The position numbers were made by a program, and so were the translations under genes. Shown here one piece after another: positions 1-7,847 of a stretch of DNA of 64,000 nt (position 1 is the stretch's first letter; each line of letters opens with the position of its first letter). The notes under the pieces are model-generated. The model was not told the origin of the DNA. It ran no database searches and worked only from the letters and a program-made list of their open reading frames with translations. This stretch comes from Actomonas aquatica (GTDB taxonomy: Bacteria; Verrucomicrobiota; Verrucomicrobiia; Opitutales; Opitutaceae), in the NCBI RefSeq assembly GCF_019679435.2, contig NZ_CP139781.1, forward strand, positions 868,001-932,000, written 5' to 3'.

Positions 1-2
1 AG

Positions 3-281
3 GGAGCCGTAAATCGCATCACCTCCAAACACGTTGATTTTCTGCTCATCCAAAAGTCGGACGGGAAACCGATCCTCGGCATCGAACTCGACGATAAATC
101 CCACCAGCGCGGCGCCCGCGTGAAACGCGATGAGTTTGTCGACACGACCTTCAAATCGGCCGGCCTTCCACTCCTGCGGGTGAAGGTCCAAGCGACCTAC
201 GATCCTCGCCTGGTGCTTAGCGAGATCGAGAAGGCGTTGATACCGAGTGCTCCTACTTCCCCTGATACGCAAAACGTCTGA
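3..281 (+). CDS. DUF2726-like protein, C-terminal fragment
   Basis: This is the last 92 codons of a gene that begins before the window, in frame 3, ending in TGA at 279-281. The readable part contains HVDFLLIQKSDGKP followed by GIELDDKSHQR, which is the core pattern of DUF2726, a family I place with the PD-(D/E)XK nuclease-like fold and often found fused to zinc-ribbon or helicase domains. The tail is a short Pro/Ser/Thr-rich stretch. The N-terminal part is missing, so the full domain layout and any catalytic activity cannot be judged. The next gene follows 11 bases downstream on the same strand, so the two may be co-transcribed. Confidence 0.7.
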   Translation, partial: GAVNRITSKHVDFLLIQKSDGKPILGIELDDKSHQRGARVKRDEFVDTTFKSAGLPLLRVKVQATYDPRLVLSEIEKALIPSAPTSPDTQNV

Positions 282-292
282 CCCCAAACCCC

Positions 293-1027
293 ATGCCCCT
301 CCCCGCGCCATCGGCCAACATTGCCTTGTTCATCGACGCCGATAATGCCCCGGCGGCGAAGATCAATTTTATCATCGGCGAACTCGCGAGCTACGGCGTC
401 GTCAACATTCGACGCGCCTACGGAAACTGGAAAAAACCTGAATTGGCGGGCTGGGAAAGCGTGCTGCACGACAAAGCCATCCGCCCGATTCAGCAGTTCG
501 ATCTGATCAAAGGTAAAAACGCGGCCGACATGGCGCTGCTGATCGATGCCATGGACACGCTCTACACCAAAAACGCCGAGGTGTTCTGTATTGTCTCCTC
601 CGATAGCGATTTCACCCCGCTGGTGACACGTTTGCGGGCCGAGGGGAAGACGGTGATCGGTTTCGGGACCAAGAAGGCTGCGGAACCTTTCGCCAACAGT
701 TGCTCGAAATTCCTCTATCTGGACGAAGAGCCTGCCAGTAAGGACGAAAAACCACCGCGGGCCAAACGCCCCGGGAAAGAGCTCAAGGGGGACACCAAAC
801 TCATGAACACGCTCAGGACCGCGGTCCGTTCAGCCATGGGTGAAAGCGATTGGGCGAACCTCGCGGTGGTGGGCACCCACATCGCGAACCAGGGTTCATT
901 TGACCCGCGAAATCATGGCTACAGCAAACTCAGCGACCTCCTCAAAGCGATAGACGTATTCGAAACCAAATACGTGAAGGACGACAATGGTGGCACCCAC
1001 TTCGTTCGGCTCAGGAGCAAGGGCTAG
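293..1027 (+). CDS. NYN-domain protein with C-terminal OST-HTH/LOTUS domain
   Basis: The 244-residue protein has a NYN (LabA/PIN-like) nuclease fold at about residues 8-145. The visible acidic residues are D15, D17 and N18 in ALFIDADNAP, D79 in KNAADMALLIDAMD, and D104/D106 in SSDSDFTPLV. This is the usual metal-binding arrangement of LabA-type NYN proteins. A basic linker (about 145-168) leads to a LOTUS/OST-HTH module at about 170-241, a domain known to bind RNA. The pairing is a known bacterial architecture and suggests an RNA-processing or RNA-regulatory role, but the substrate is unknown. The 3' end overlaps the convergent pseudouridine synthase gene by 17 bases. Confidence 0.85.
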   Translation: MPLPAPSANIALFIDADNAPAAKINFIIGELASYGVVNIRRAYGNWKKPELAGWESVLHDKAIRPIQQFDLIKGKNAADMALLIDAMDTLYTKNAEVFCIVSSDSDFTPLVTRLRAEGKTVIGFGTKKAAEPFANSCSKFLYLDEEPASKDEKPPRAKRPGKELKGDTKLMNTLRTAVRSAMGESDWANLAVVGTHIANQGSFDPRNHGYSKLSDLLKAIDVFETKYVKDDNGGTHFVRLRSKG

Positions 1028-1730
1028 AACGAGCTGTTTCGTTCGCTGATTCAGGCACCATCCGCCACTCGCCCGGGGGCAGGTCTTCGGGCAGCACGTA
1101 GTCGCCGATGCTTTCGCGGTGGAGGGCGGTCACGCGATTTTGGATACGGTGGAACATGCGCTTCACTTGGTGGTAGCGGCCTTCGTGCAGCGTAAGCCGA
1201 GCGGTGTGGGCCGTGAGTATCTCCAGGTGCGCCGGCTGGGTGGTGAGGTCCTCGGTGTGGAAATAGAAACCCTCCGCAAACGCCGCCACCGCGTCTGGCG
1301 CGATGGGGTCGCGGGTCGTGACGCGATAGACTTTCGCCACCTTTTTGTCCGGGTGCATGAGCGCTTTGGACCAGCGGCCGTCGTTGGTGAGTAGGACCAA
1401 CCCCGAGGTGTTGCGGTCGAGCCGACCGACGAGGTGCAGGGTGTCCTTGTCGGGGTCATCAATGAGGTCGAGCACCGTGCGATGCTCGGCGTCGCTCGTT
1501 GCGCTCACCACCCCCACCGGCTTGTGCAGCATCAGGTAAAGCCGTCGCGCCGCCGGTTGAACGATTTCATCGTCGACCAACACCGCGCTGAAGCGGTCCA
1601 CCTCGGTGTCGAAGCGCGTCTCAATCTCGCCGTCCACTCGCACGCGTCGCGCCAGCAACAGGGTCCGCGCTTGGGTGCGGCCCATGAGGCGGTGTTTGGC
1701 GAGAAGGCGGTCCAGTTTCATCGCGTCCAC
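1011..1730 (-). CDS. RsuA/RluB-family rRNA pseudouridine synthase
   Basis: The 239-residue protein isomerises a uridine in rRNA to pseudouridine. An S4 RNA-binding domain is at about residues 4-60 (KLDRLLAKH), followed by the catalytic domain with GRLDRNTSGLVLLTNDG. D105 is the expected nucleophile. The length matches RsuA (about 230 residues). The motif set does not separate RsuA (16S) from RluB/E/F (23S), so no symbol is given. The start could be the fourth codon (ATG at 1721), because MKLDRLL is the usual N-terminus. The gene is convergent with the NYN gene and overlaps its end. Confidence 0.9.
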   Translation of the reverse strand: MDAMKLDRLLAKHRLMGRTQARTLLLARRVRVDGEIETRFDTEVDRFSAVLVDDEIVQPAARRLYLMLHKPVGVVSATSDAEHRTVLDLIDDPDKDTLHLVGRLDRNTSGLVLLTNDGRWSKALMHPDKKVAKVYRVTTRDPIAPDAVAAFAEGFYFHTEDLTTQPAHLEILTAHTARLTLHEGRYHQVKRMFHRIQNRVTALHRESIGDYVLPEDLPPGEWRMVPESANETARSSPCS

Positions 1731-1770
1731 GACGCGGCGCGGCCGGCGCGGTTGTCAATGACGGACCCGA

Positions 1771-2928
1771 CTAGCGGTTCCCGGCCACTGCCACGGGCGA
1801 TGCCTGGCTGCCCAGGCTTTCGCGCAGGGCGAGAATCATTCCGCGATCCAAAGGCACGTGCCCAACCATCAGTTCACTGGCTTTGAGGCTTTGCTCCGGG
1901 TCGGTTCCGCCCAGGTATTCACCAAGCAATGACGGCAGATGCCGCCCGGTCCGCCGACGGTAAGTCTCCGCCCAAAATCGCACTTCGCCTTCGAGCCCGT
2001 GACGCTGCGCCACCGCCCAACACGCGCCGGTCGTTTCGAGTGGCAACGCGCTCGCGTCGCCATGCCAGGCTTGCAACGTTGCGGCGGCGAGATCGGCGTG
2101 CACGGCCTCCAGCAAGTGGGTGCTGACGATCGTTCGCCGCGCCGGCGTATTGGCCACCCGCAACAACGCCGACCAGGTGGACGTCTCGGCCCAGCTACGG
2201 CGCCGCGACTCCAGCTGCCATTCACAAAGCGCACGATCAAACTCACTCAAACGATGCCCTTCACGAAGAAGCAGCATTTCGGCCACGTGGGTGCCCGCCA
2301 ACTCGAGTTGCGCGGAGAATACCAAGAGCATCTCCGGCGGTGACATCCGGTCGCTGGCGAGCCCGGTTAATGTCTCAATCACCGCGTCCATTCCTGTTCC
2401 GGAAAGTTGCGCGTTGTGCGCTTCCAGCAACGCTCGCGTCGCTGGCGAATAGCCGCAATCGAGCGGGAGCGGCAGCCGTGCGATGCGAGCAGAGACCAGC
2501 AGGTCGCGGAACCAACGGTGCTTCGTCGCATCCTCGTGTGCTGAAATCTGCTGGCCACAGAAGACCGCCAGTTTGGCGAATTCGCGGCGTAGCAGCAGCG
2601 CATCGAAGACAAATTGTTCGCCCGACGCTCCGCCGCGGTTGGGCAGCGCCTGACTCAGCGCCAACGCCCCGGAAAAATCGTTTTCGTCAAGGCAGGCCTG
2701 GATCGCCCCCACCCGCGCGGAAAAGCGCTGCGGGTCCAGCCTCAAGGCCGATTGGTAGGCGGTGCGTGCGGTCCGTAATTCACCGTTCGCCCGGGCCGCG
2801 TCGCCTTGTGTCACAAATTCTTGAATACGCCGCTCGCGCAACCGTGGGGTGAGCGTGCGTGCCACGGTGATGCTCGCCGCAATCGCGACAGCCAGCAGGC
2901 CGATGATCTTGAGAAAGCGAATGGACAT
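1771..2928 (-). CDS. Membrane-anchored TPR protein of the PEP-CTERM locus
   Basis: The protein has 385 residues starting at the ATG at 2926-2928. The frame stays open to 3027, but that extension is Gly/Ala/Pro-rich and lacks a membrane segment, so MSIRFLKIIG is preferred because it starts an N-terminal anchor (about residues 5-23). A TPR unit is readable at about 36-69 (GDAARANGELRTARTAYQSALRLDP), and the rest is helical with further repeat-like segments. The gene lies 37 bases behind the PEP-CTERM gene on the same strand, so the two probably form one transcript. TPR proteins of this kind commonly accompany exopolysaccharide and PEP-CTERM systems; the exact partner is unknown. Confidence 0.7.
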   Translation of the reverse strand: MSIRFLKIIGLLAVAIAASITVARTLTPRLRERRIQEFVTQGDAARANGELRTARTAYQSALRLDPQRFSARVGAIQACLDENDFSGALALSQALPNRGGASGEQFVFDALLLRREFAKLAVFCGQQISAHEDATKHRWFRDLLVSARIARLPLPLDCGYSPATRALLEAHNAQLSGTGMDAVIETLTGLASDRMSPPEMLLVFSAQLELAGTHVAEMLLLREGHRLSEFDRALCEWQLESRRRSWAETSTWSALLRVANTPARRTIVSTHLLEAVHADLAAATLQAWHGDASALPLETTGACWAVAQRHGLEGEVRFWAETYRRRTGRHLPSLLGEYLGGTDPEQSLKASELMVGHVPLDRGMILALRESLGSQASPVAVAGNR

Positions 2929-2965
2929 GGGGCAGTGAAATGGAGGGGCCGCACCGCCAGCCGGA

Positions 2966-3913
2966 TCAGGCTTGCACGGGAAGCGATGCGCGCAGTCGCT
3001 GCCGGCGGCGGCGCCAGAAGAGCGCACCGGCCACCAGCATGAAGCCGCCGATCTGGGCGTAGGTCGCGGGCTCCGGCACCGGCGTGCCCGCGGCGGTGAT
3101 CGAAGGCGTGAGCGTGCCGAGGTCGGCGAAGGTCATGCCGCTGGAAATGTCGGCCTTGTTGGCGCCGAAGAGGTCCTGGTTGATCGCGTTGTCCTGCGTG
3201 GAGGTGTAGGCGATGTAGGACACCTCGCTGTTGGCATCGAAGGTGAAGGTCGAAAAGGAGCCTTTGGCGTAGGTCTGGATCGCGGCGGTGAAGTCGGTGA
3301 AACTGATGGCAAAATTGACCCAAGCGTCGGGCGTGCCGTTGAAGGCGGAACCGTCGCTGGCCTGAATGAGGCTGTAGGTATCCCCGACCACGAGGTCGAT
3401 CGGGGTCTGCGTCTGGAAAGTCCAAGAGGTCGTGCTGGGCGCATCGTTGGCCCCGCTGCCAGGTGTGCCGAAGGTGATGGTGCGGCTGCGATTGCCGACG
3501 TTGCCGGAGCCTTCTGCCATCATCATGATGAGGTCGATGCTGCCGGAGTTGTCCAAGTCCATACCGAGGCTGAACCGACCACCGTTGCCGCCAAACTTGT
3601 TGTCGACGTCGTAGCCATCCATGCGGGCGCGGAACATGATGTATTCGTCGCTGCCATGGCCCGCGAGCGTGCCGGTTTTCTGCGCCATACCGTAGAAGAT
3701 GGTGCCGCTGCCGTCGTCGCCGCCAACGAAGTCATCGGAGCTTTGGCCGGTTTGCTGATCACCCAGCGGGTCGGCAATCGTGTTGCCAGTCGAGGCAGCC
3801 TTCCACCCCGACCAGCCGGTCGCATCGGAAACCGTGACCTGCGCGTGCAGCATCCGGCCCCCGCAGAGGCAAATGAAAGCAAGAAGAGCCCAACGTCGGA
3901 ACGAAGAAAACAT
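2966..3913 (-). CDS. PEP-CTERM sorting-domain surface protein
   Basis: The protein has 315 residues. A Sec signal peptide occupies about residues 1-24 (ending RMLHAQ). The middle is a Gly/Asp/Thr-rich beta-type region with no family I recognise. The C-terminus is a textbook PEP-CTERM signal: VPEPATYAQIGGF begins at residue 279, followed by a hydrophobic segment and a five-residue basic run (WRRRRQR). Such signals are recognised and cut by exosortases in bacteria that make exopolysaccharide. No exosortase gene is visible in this window, so it must be elsewhere. The neighbours are the TPR gene downstream and a divergent secreted-protein/polymerase pair upstream. Confidence 0.9.
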   Translation of the reverse strand: MFSSFRRWALLAFICLCGGRMLHAQVTVSDATGWSGWKAASTGNTIADPLGDQQTGQSSDDFVGGDDGSGTIFYGMAQKTGTLAGHGSDEYIMFRARMDGYDVDNKFGGNGGRFSLGMDLDNSGSIDLIMMMAEGSGNVGNRSRTITFGTPGSGANDAPSTTSWTFQTQTPIDLVVGDTYSLIQASDGSAFNGTPDAWVNFAISFTDFTAAIQTYAKGSFSTFTFDANSEVSYIAYTSTQDNAINQDLFGANKADISSGMTFADLGTLTPSITAAGTPVPEPATYAQIGGFMLVAGALFWRRRRQRLRASLPVQA

Positions 3914-4118
3914 CCGCCTGTTATTCGTCCCCGGCGCAAAGGCGCTGAAGCGCTATCATGGGCGCAGAAATACTCATTTTCGATCGGGTAAACCTCCTAG
4001 GTGGAGTATTTTCCGGAATTTCCACCGGACAGGTTTTTTACGCCTATGCATCAAATTCCGCTCCGGCCCAGGCGGGTGTGTGCCGAAGAACCGCTCACCT
4101 TTAACGGCCTTAACTACC
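3914..4118. promoter_or_regulatory. Divergent intergenic region of the PEP-CTERM/EPS locus
   Basis: These 205 bases separate the leftward PEP-CTERM gene from the rightward secreted-protein gene, so promoters for both should lie here. A near-palindrome CCTCCTAGGTGG (10 of 12 positions symmetrical) lies at about 3992-4003, followed by TTCCGGAATTTCC. No confident -35/-10 pair was found by eye. The regulatory role is inferred from position only. Confidence 0.35.
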
Positions 4119-5387
4119 ATGGCTTACTCCCGCTCCTCTCGTCGGGCTGCGCTACGCCGCAGTTCTCCCCTTCTGGCATTGTGTTTGTTTGGAATGGCCG
4201 TGGCGCCGCACGCCCTGCCCGCGGATACCACAGCCAAGGCCGCTCCCGCAGACGTGCCCAACAACTTCGCCCGCGGCTTCTCCGGAGCCCACATCTTCGT
4301 CGAGTCCGGCAACGGCATGGGCTTCGTGCCTGGCCAGGCGCTGCAGGCGGTGATCGATGACGATGCCGCCTCGGGCTGGACGCCGCCCGTCGGTCGCACC
4401 CGCTTGCTGATCCAACTCACGCAGGACGCCACGCTCGAAGACCTGTCGCTCTTCGCCCCGCAGGCCGAGGGTTCGTTTAAGGTTTGGACGGCCGCTTCCG
4501 CCCCCATTCTCGGCGACTCCGACCTCACCCTCGCTCACCCCGAGCACGCTCTGAATGACGGCCAACGCACCGCGCTCAATCTCCCTCAAGCGAGCGTCGT
4601 CGTGCTCGAGCTCAACGTATCCGCCTCAGCGCCGATCCGCGGTGTGAAGATCGGCGGACGTCCCACCGGCGAACTGAGCATCGCCACGATCATTTCTCCG
4701 GCGGCGGGTAGTGACGATAACGCCCCGACCCAGAAAGGCGAAATCGCCGAAGTGAACTTTGCCCTCAAGGCCCTCGGCGGCGCCATCAGCCGCCAAGACG
4801 TGCCCGGCGAGGCCGATACCATGATCGACGGAGACACCGCCACCAGCTTTCCGCTCACGCCAGGCGCCAACGCCAAAACGGCCCACTCAGTCATTCAGCT
4901 GGCCAGTGTAGTGGACATCGACCGCGTGACTCTCGCCGTCGGACCGGCGCGCGGCACCTTGCGCGTGCAAACCTCCGATGAGGAAGGCTCGGCGGGTCGC
5001 GAACTCGCCGCCATGGAGCTCGACGGCGGCACCGAAGCATTGTCCTTCAGCACAAACGGCGTGCGCGCCGCGCATATCCAACTCGACTGGACTCCCAGCG
5101 AAGGCGAAGCCCTCGCGGTTAAAGAAGTCGGCATTTTCGCGCTTGCCCGCATCGAACGCACGCCGCCCCCGCCCGGGTCCAGTGGTCCGGTCGTCGTGAG
5201 TGTCGCTCCCGCCTTCAACGCCGTGGCTACCGCCGTCACGCCGGTCACCCCCACCCGGGTCACGGAGGTGGAGGAAGAGGAGCCGGTGGTCGAAGAAGAA
5301 CCGGTGGTCGAGGTGGAGCCCGAAAACACGGCCTCCGCCAGCGTGCCGGATGCCGACCCGGTCGAACCCAGACCCGTCAGTTCGTGA
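4119..5387 (+). CDS. Secreted protein with two discoidin-like modules and acidic Pro/Val/Glu tail
   Basis: The protein has 422 residues from the ATG at 4119. The frame is open further upstream, but only this start gives a signal peptide: a basic N-terminus (MAYSRSSRRAALRR) and a hydrophobic core ending near APHALPAD. Two similar beta-rich regions at about 45-185 and 205-360 carry F5/8-type-C-like features (DDDAASGWTPP and DGDTATSFPLTP, then a line predicting ligand displacement and VKEVGIFAL). The last 60 residues are proline, valine and glutamate rich (VEEEEPVVEEEPVVEVEPE). The module assignment is by pattern, not by search. The stop codon overlaps the GTG start of the downstream polymerase (GTGA), so the two are translationally coupled. 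Confidence 0.65.
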   Translation: MAYSRSSRRAALRRSSPLLALCLFGMAVAPHALPADTTAKAAPADVPNNFARGFSGAHIFVESGNGMGFVPGQALQAVIDDDAASGWTPPVGRTRLLIQLTQDATLEDLSLFAPQAEGSFKVWTAASAPILGDSDLTLAHPEHALNDGQRTALNLPQASVVVLELNVSASAPIRGVKIGGRPTGELSIATIISPAAGSDDNAPTQKGEIAEVNFALKALGGAISRQDVPGEADTMIDGDTATSFPLTPGANAKTAHSVIQLASVVDIDRVTLAVGPARGTLRVQTSDEEGSAGRELAAMELDGGTEALSFSTNGVRAAHIQLDWTPSEGEALAVKEVGIFALARIERTPPPPGSSGPVVVSVAPAFNAVATAVTPVTPTRVTEVEEEEPVVEEEPVVEVEPENTASASVPDADPVEPRPVSS

Positions 5388-7645
5388 GTCTGCCGCTTGG
5401 TCGCGTTTGCATGGTGATCGGCGCGATCCTGTTGCCGATTGTAGCCTGCTTCGTGCCGACGTTTCTGGGCCCCGGCGCGTTGCTGGTGGGTTTGCTGCTG
5501 TGGGGTCTCCCACGAATCCACGCCGACCGCAACGCAACGCCCCTCCCGATAGCCTCCGGCCGCTTTGAACTCACGCTGTTGGTGGGTTCCGCGGTCCTCC
5601 TGCTCAAAGACCTCGCCCCGGCTCCGGCTACACTCCGGGCCTCGTGGGCCTGGCTGGATACGCTGCCCGGCGGCGACGCGCTGGGGAACGGCCTAAACCC
5701 GGCCCCGCTGACGTCGGTGCATGCCGTGGTGCTTTTGGCTACCGTGCTGATCGGCGTGCGACTTTGTCAGCAGCTCTTCACCCAAACCGACTACGCCGAG
5801 ACTTGGTTGGCGACGACTGCGGTTCTCGGTGGCGCAGCCGCGTTACCCTTGTGCTTGAGTCCGCCCGATCTCACCCCGGGCGCACTCCGTTGGGGCACGC
5901 TCACGAACGTGAACGGCATCGCCGGCGCCCTCGCCTTGAGCTGCTTGGCGGCGGCGGGATGGGCGTGGATCGCGTTTCGGCGGCGCCACACCGGTGCCAT
6001 GGTGACGGCGGTCTTGGCCACATTACTGGCCGGGAGCGCCTGCCTGCAGCTCGCATCGCGCGGAGCCACCGCGGCGTTGGTCACGGGCGTGGCGGTCGGT
6101 GTGGGCGTGAGTTTACGTTCCCAGTTTCGCTTTGGCCGCCGGTTCACCCTGCTCTATCTCGCGGTGGTGGCGCTAGGTGCCCTGTTACTCGCGCCCGCGG
6201 TCGTGGCAGAGCAGCTCGACGTCGGCGTGGGTTCGCGCGCGGAAATCTGGCGCTCGGCGCTGCACATTTGGGCGCAAACACCTTGGCGCGGTTTGGGCCT
6301 CGGACTCTTTGAACCCCAGTTTGCCTTGCTGGGCGGACTCTTGCCCTCGCTCGGCGCGCAGTTTGTGCACCCCGATTCGAGCTGGGTGCTGCTCTTGTTT
6401 GAGTTTGGCCTGCTCGGTCTCGCGGTCCTCGCGATCTGCCTCGCCGCGCTCGCACGGGATCGCCACCGCCACCTGCGGGAAGACGGCCAGGTTTTGCGCG
6501 CCATCGCGTGGGCGGGCACCACGGCTTGGGTGGTGCCCGCCATTGGCGATGTGAGCCTGCATCGACCGGCGCTCCTCGTGCTCGGTGTGCCGATGGTAGG
6601 ACTGCTTCTTCGCGGTCGAAGCGCCTCCGCGCCGGCCCGGCCCCGGGCGTGGCCCGTCTTTGCCACTGGGACGGTCGCACTGGCAGCACTTTTCTTTTCG
6701 CTACGCCCCTATCTTGGCCGCGCAGAAGAATCGGAGCAGGGCGTGAATGCCTACGCGAAAGACCCAAACGGTCAGGTCTCACTCACCGAAACAGGACGGG
6801 CGTCCCTGCGCATTCACCCGCTGGACGCTGTGTCTCACCACCAACTAGGTCGGGCTGCCCTGCTGCAGGGAGACCTGAAATTGGCCAGCCGCCACTGGCA
6901 CTTTGCGGCTCAATTGCAGCCGGCCAACTACGCGATGTTGCGGCAATACGCGGTCGCGCTCCAGGCGCGGTCGCCGGAGCTGGCGTTGCCGCATTGGCAA
7001 CTGGCATTGGCCGGCGCCCCGGAGATTCGCGCCGGCGAGCTTTCACGTCTGCTCACTGAGTATCCGGAACTTAACTACGACGTTGCCTGGCAGGCGGCCG
7101 GCGAGGATCCCGCCATGCTTATCGTGCTCGCCGGTGCCTTTCCCACGACGGCCGGACAACAGGCTTTTACGGATTGGCTGCAGCAGCCCGCCGCCGCGTT
7201 GACCACGCCCCTGCGTCTCAGCGATGTGGTGGCAGGGTTTGCCCGTTGGGGCTCCCGGCGGGACTTCGCTCGCTGGCTGGCAACGCGGTCGCAGGAGCCG
7301 CGCGCCGTGGGTGACGCCGCCCAACGTTTTGTGAGAGTGGGTCGGGCGGATCTCGCTTGGGTTTTATTGGAACAACTTCTGCCCGAACCCAGCGCCCTGC
7401 CCGCTTCTGCCGTCACCGCGCGTTCGGTGGCGCGACTGGATCCCGCCGACAAAGTGTCGCTCGGTCACCGCATCGCAGCGCTCGACCCGAGTTCGGATAA
7501 CTACCTCCAGTTGCTGCAGGATGCGGTTCAGGCCCAAGACATCGCGCCGTGGTTTCTCCTCCGTCATGCGCACGCCGAGGCTCGCTCGGGAGATTTCGCA
7601 GCAGCCAGCCAATCCGCCCTGCGGGCGCTCGCCGCTCAGCGGTAG
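5384..7645 (+). CDS. O-antigen ligase/polymerase-type membrane protein with C-terminal TPR region
   Basis: The protein has 753 residues from the GTG at 5384, which overlaps the previous stop as GTGA. About ten hydrophobic segments fill residues 8-460. Within them are the Wzy_C features: SRG at 225-227, R-x2-W near 287-290, the TPWRGLGLGLFEPQF loop at about 299-313, and HPDSSW...FEFGLLG at 329-345. After residue 480 a TPR-like region begins (SHHQLGRAALLQGDLKLASRHW). The likely role is polymerisation or ligation of polysaccharide units in the inner membrane. TPR-tailed members of this family occur in PEP-CTERM/EPS loci. The gene converges on the Wzc-like gene. Confidence 0.8.
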   Translation: MSLPLGRVCMVIGAILLPIVACFVPTFLGPGALLVGLLLWGLPRIHADRNATPLPIASGRFELTLLVGSAVLLLKDLAPAPATLRASWAWLDTLPGGDALGNGLNPAPLTSVHAVVLLATVLIGVRLCQQLFTQTDYAETWLATTAVLGGAAALPLCLSPPDLTPGALRWGTLTNVNGIAGALALSCLAAAGWAWIAFRRRHTGAMVTAVLATLLAGSACLQLASRGATAALVTGVAVGVGVSLRSQFRFGRRFTLLYLAVVALGALLLAPAVVAEQLDVGVGSRAEIWRSALHIWAQTPWRGLGLGLFEPQFALLGGLLPSLGAQFVHPDSSWVLLLFEFGLLGLAVLAICLAALARDRHRHLREDGQVLRAIAWAGTTAWVVPAIGDVSLHRPALLVLGVPMVGLLLRGRSASAPARPRAWPVFATGTVALAALFFSLRPYLGRAEESEQGVNAYAKDPNGQVSLTETGRASLRIHPLDAVSHHQLGRAALLQGDLKLASRHWHFAAQLQPANYAMLRQYAVALQARSPELALPHWQLALAGAPEIRAGELSRLLTEYPELNYDVAWQAAGEDPAMLIVLAGAFPTTAGQQAFTDWLQQPAAALTTPLRLSDVVAGFARWGSRRDFARWLATRSQEPRAVGDAAQRFVRVGRADLAWVLLEQLLPEPSALPASAVTARSVARLDPADKVSLGHRIAALDPSSDNYLQLLQDAVQAQDIAPWFLLRHAHAEARSGDFAAASQSALRALAAQR

Positions 7646-7847
7646 TGGCGAAGGGAGCAAAGACACCGTCTCCTACACGGATGATTGCGCCTTGGCCCCC
7701 CTTGAGTGGCTGCGCTTGAACCGAAGGTGAAAGCGTGGCCCGAAGGCGACTACGTTCTCGCTGCGCTCGAACGCTGCTACCGTTCGACACGCCCCGGCGA
7801 CAGAGGCACAACGCCATGGCCCCCTCGCGAACCTCTCAAAGCAGAGC
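7646..7847. other. Convergent intergenic segment bounded by a 13-bp direct repeat
   Basis: The 13-base sequence GCTCAGCGGTAGT is present at 7634-7646 and again at 7846-7858, covering the ends of both convergent genes. Between the copies lies about 200 bases of non-coding sequence with no recognisable gene. The repeat could be chance, because both copies overlap an Arg-codon-plus-stop context, or it could be the footprint of an inserted or duplicated segment. Confidence 0.4.
7767..7787. terminator. Possible bidirectional hairpin between convergent genes
   Basis: TCGAACG and CGTTCGA form a perfect 7-bp stem around a 7-base loop (CTGCTAC). There is no T-tract on either side, so factor-independent termination is uncertain. 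The position, midway between two convergent stop codons, is what supports a terminator role. Confidence 0.35.

Noticed and set aside
3780..4118. Upstream extension of the discoidin-like secreted protein into the PEP-CTERM gene
   Set aside because: The extension overlaps the PEP-CTERM signal peptide on the other strand and removes the signal peptide of the downstream protein.
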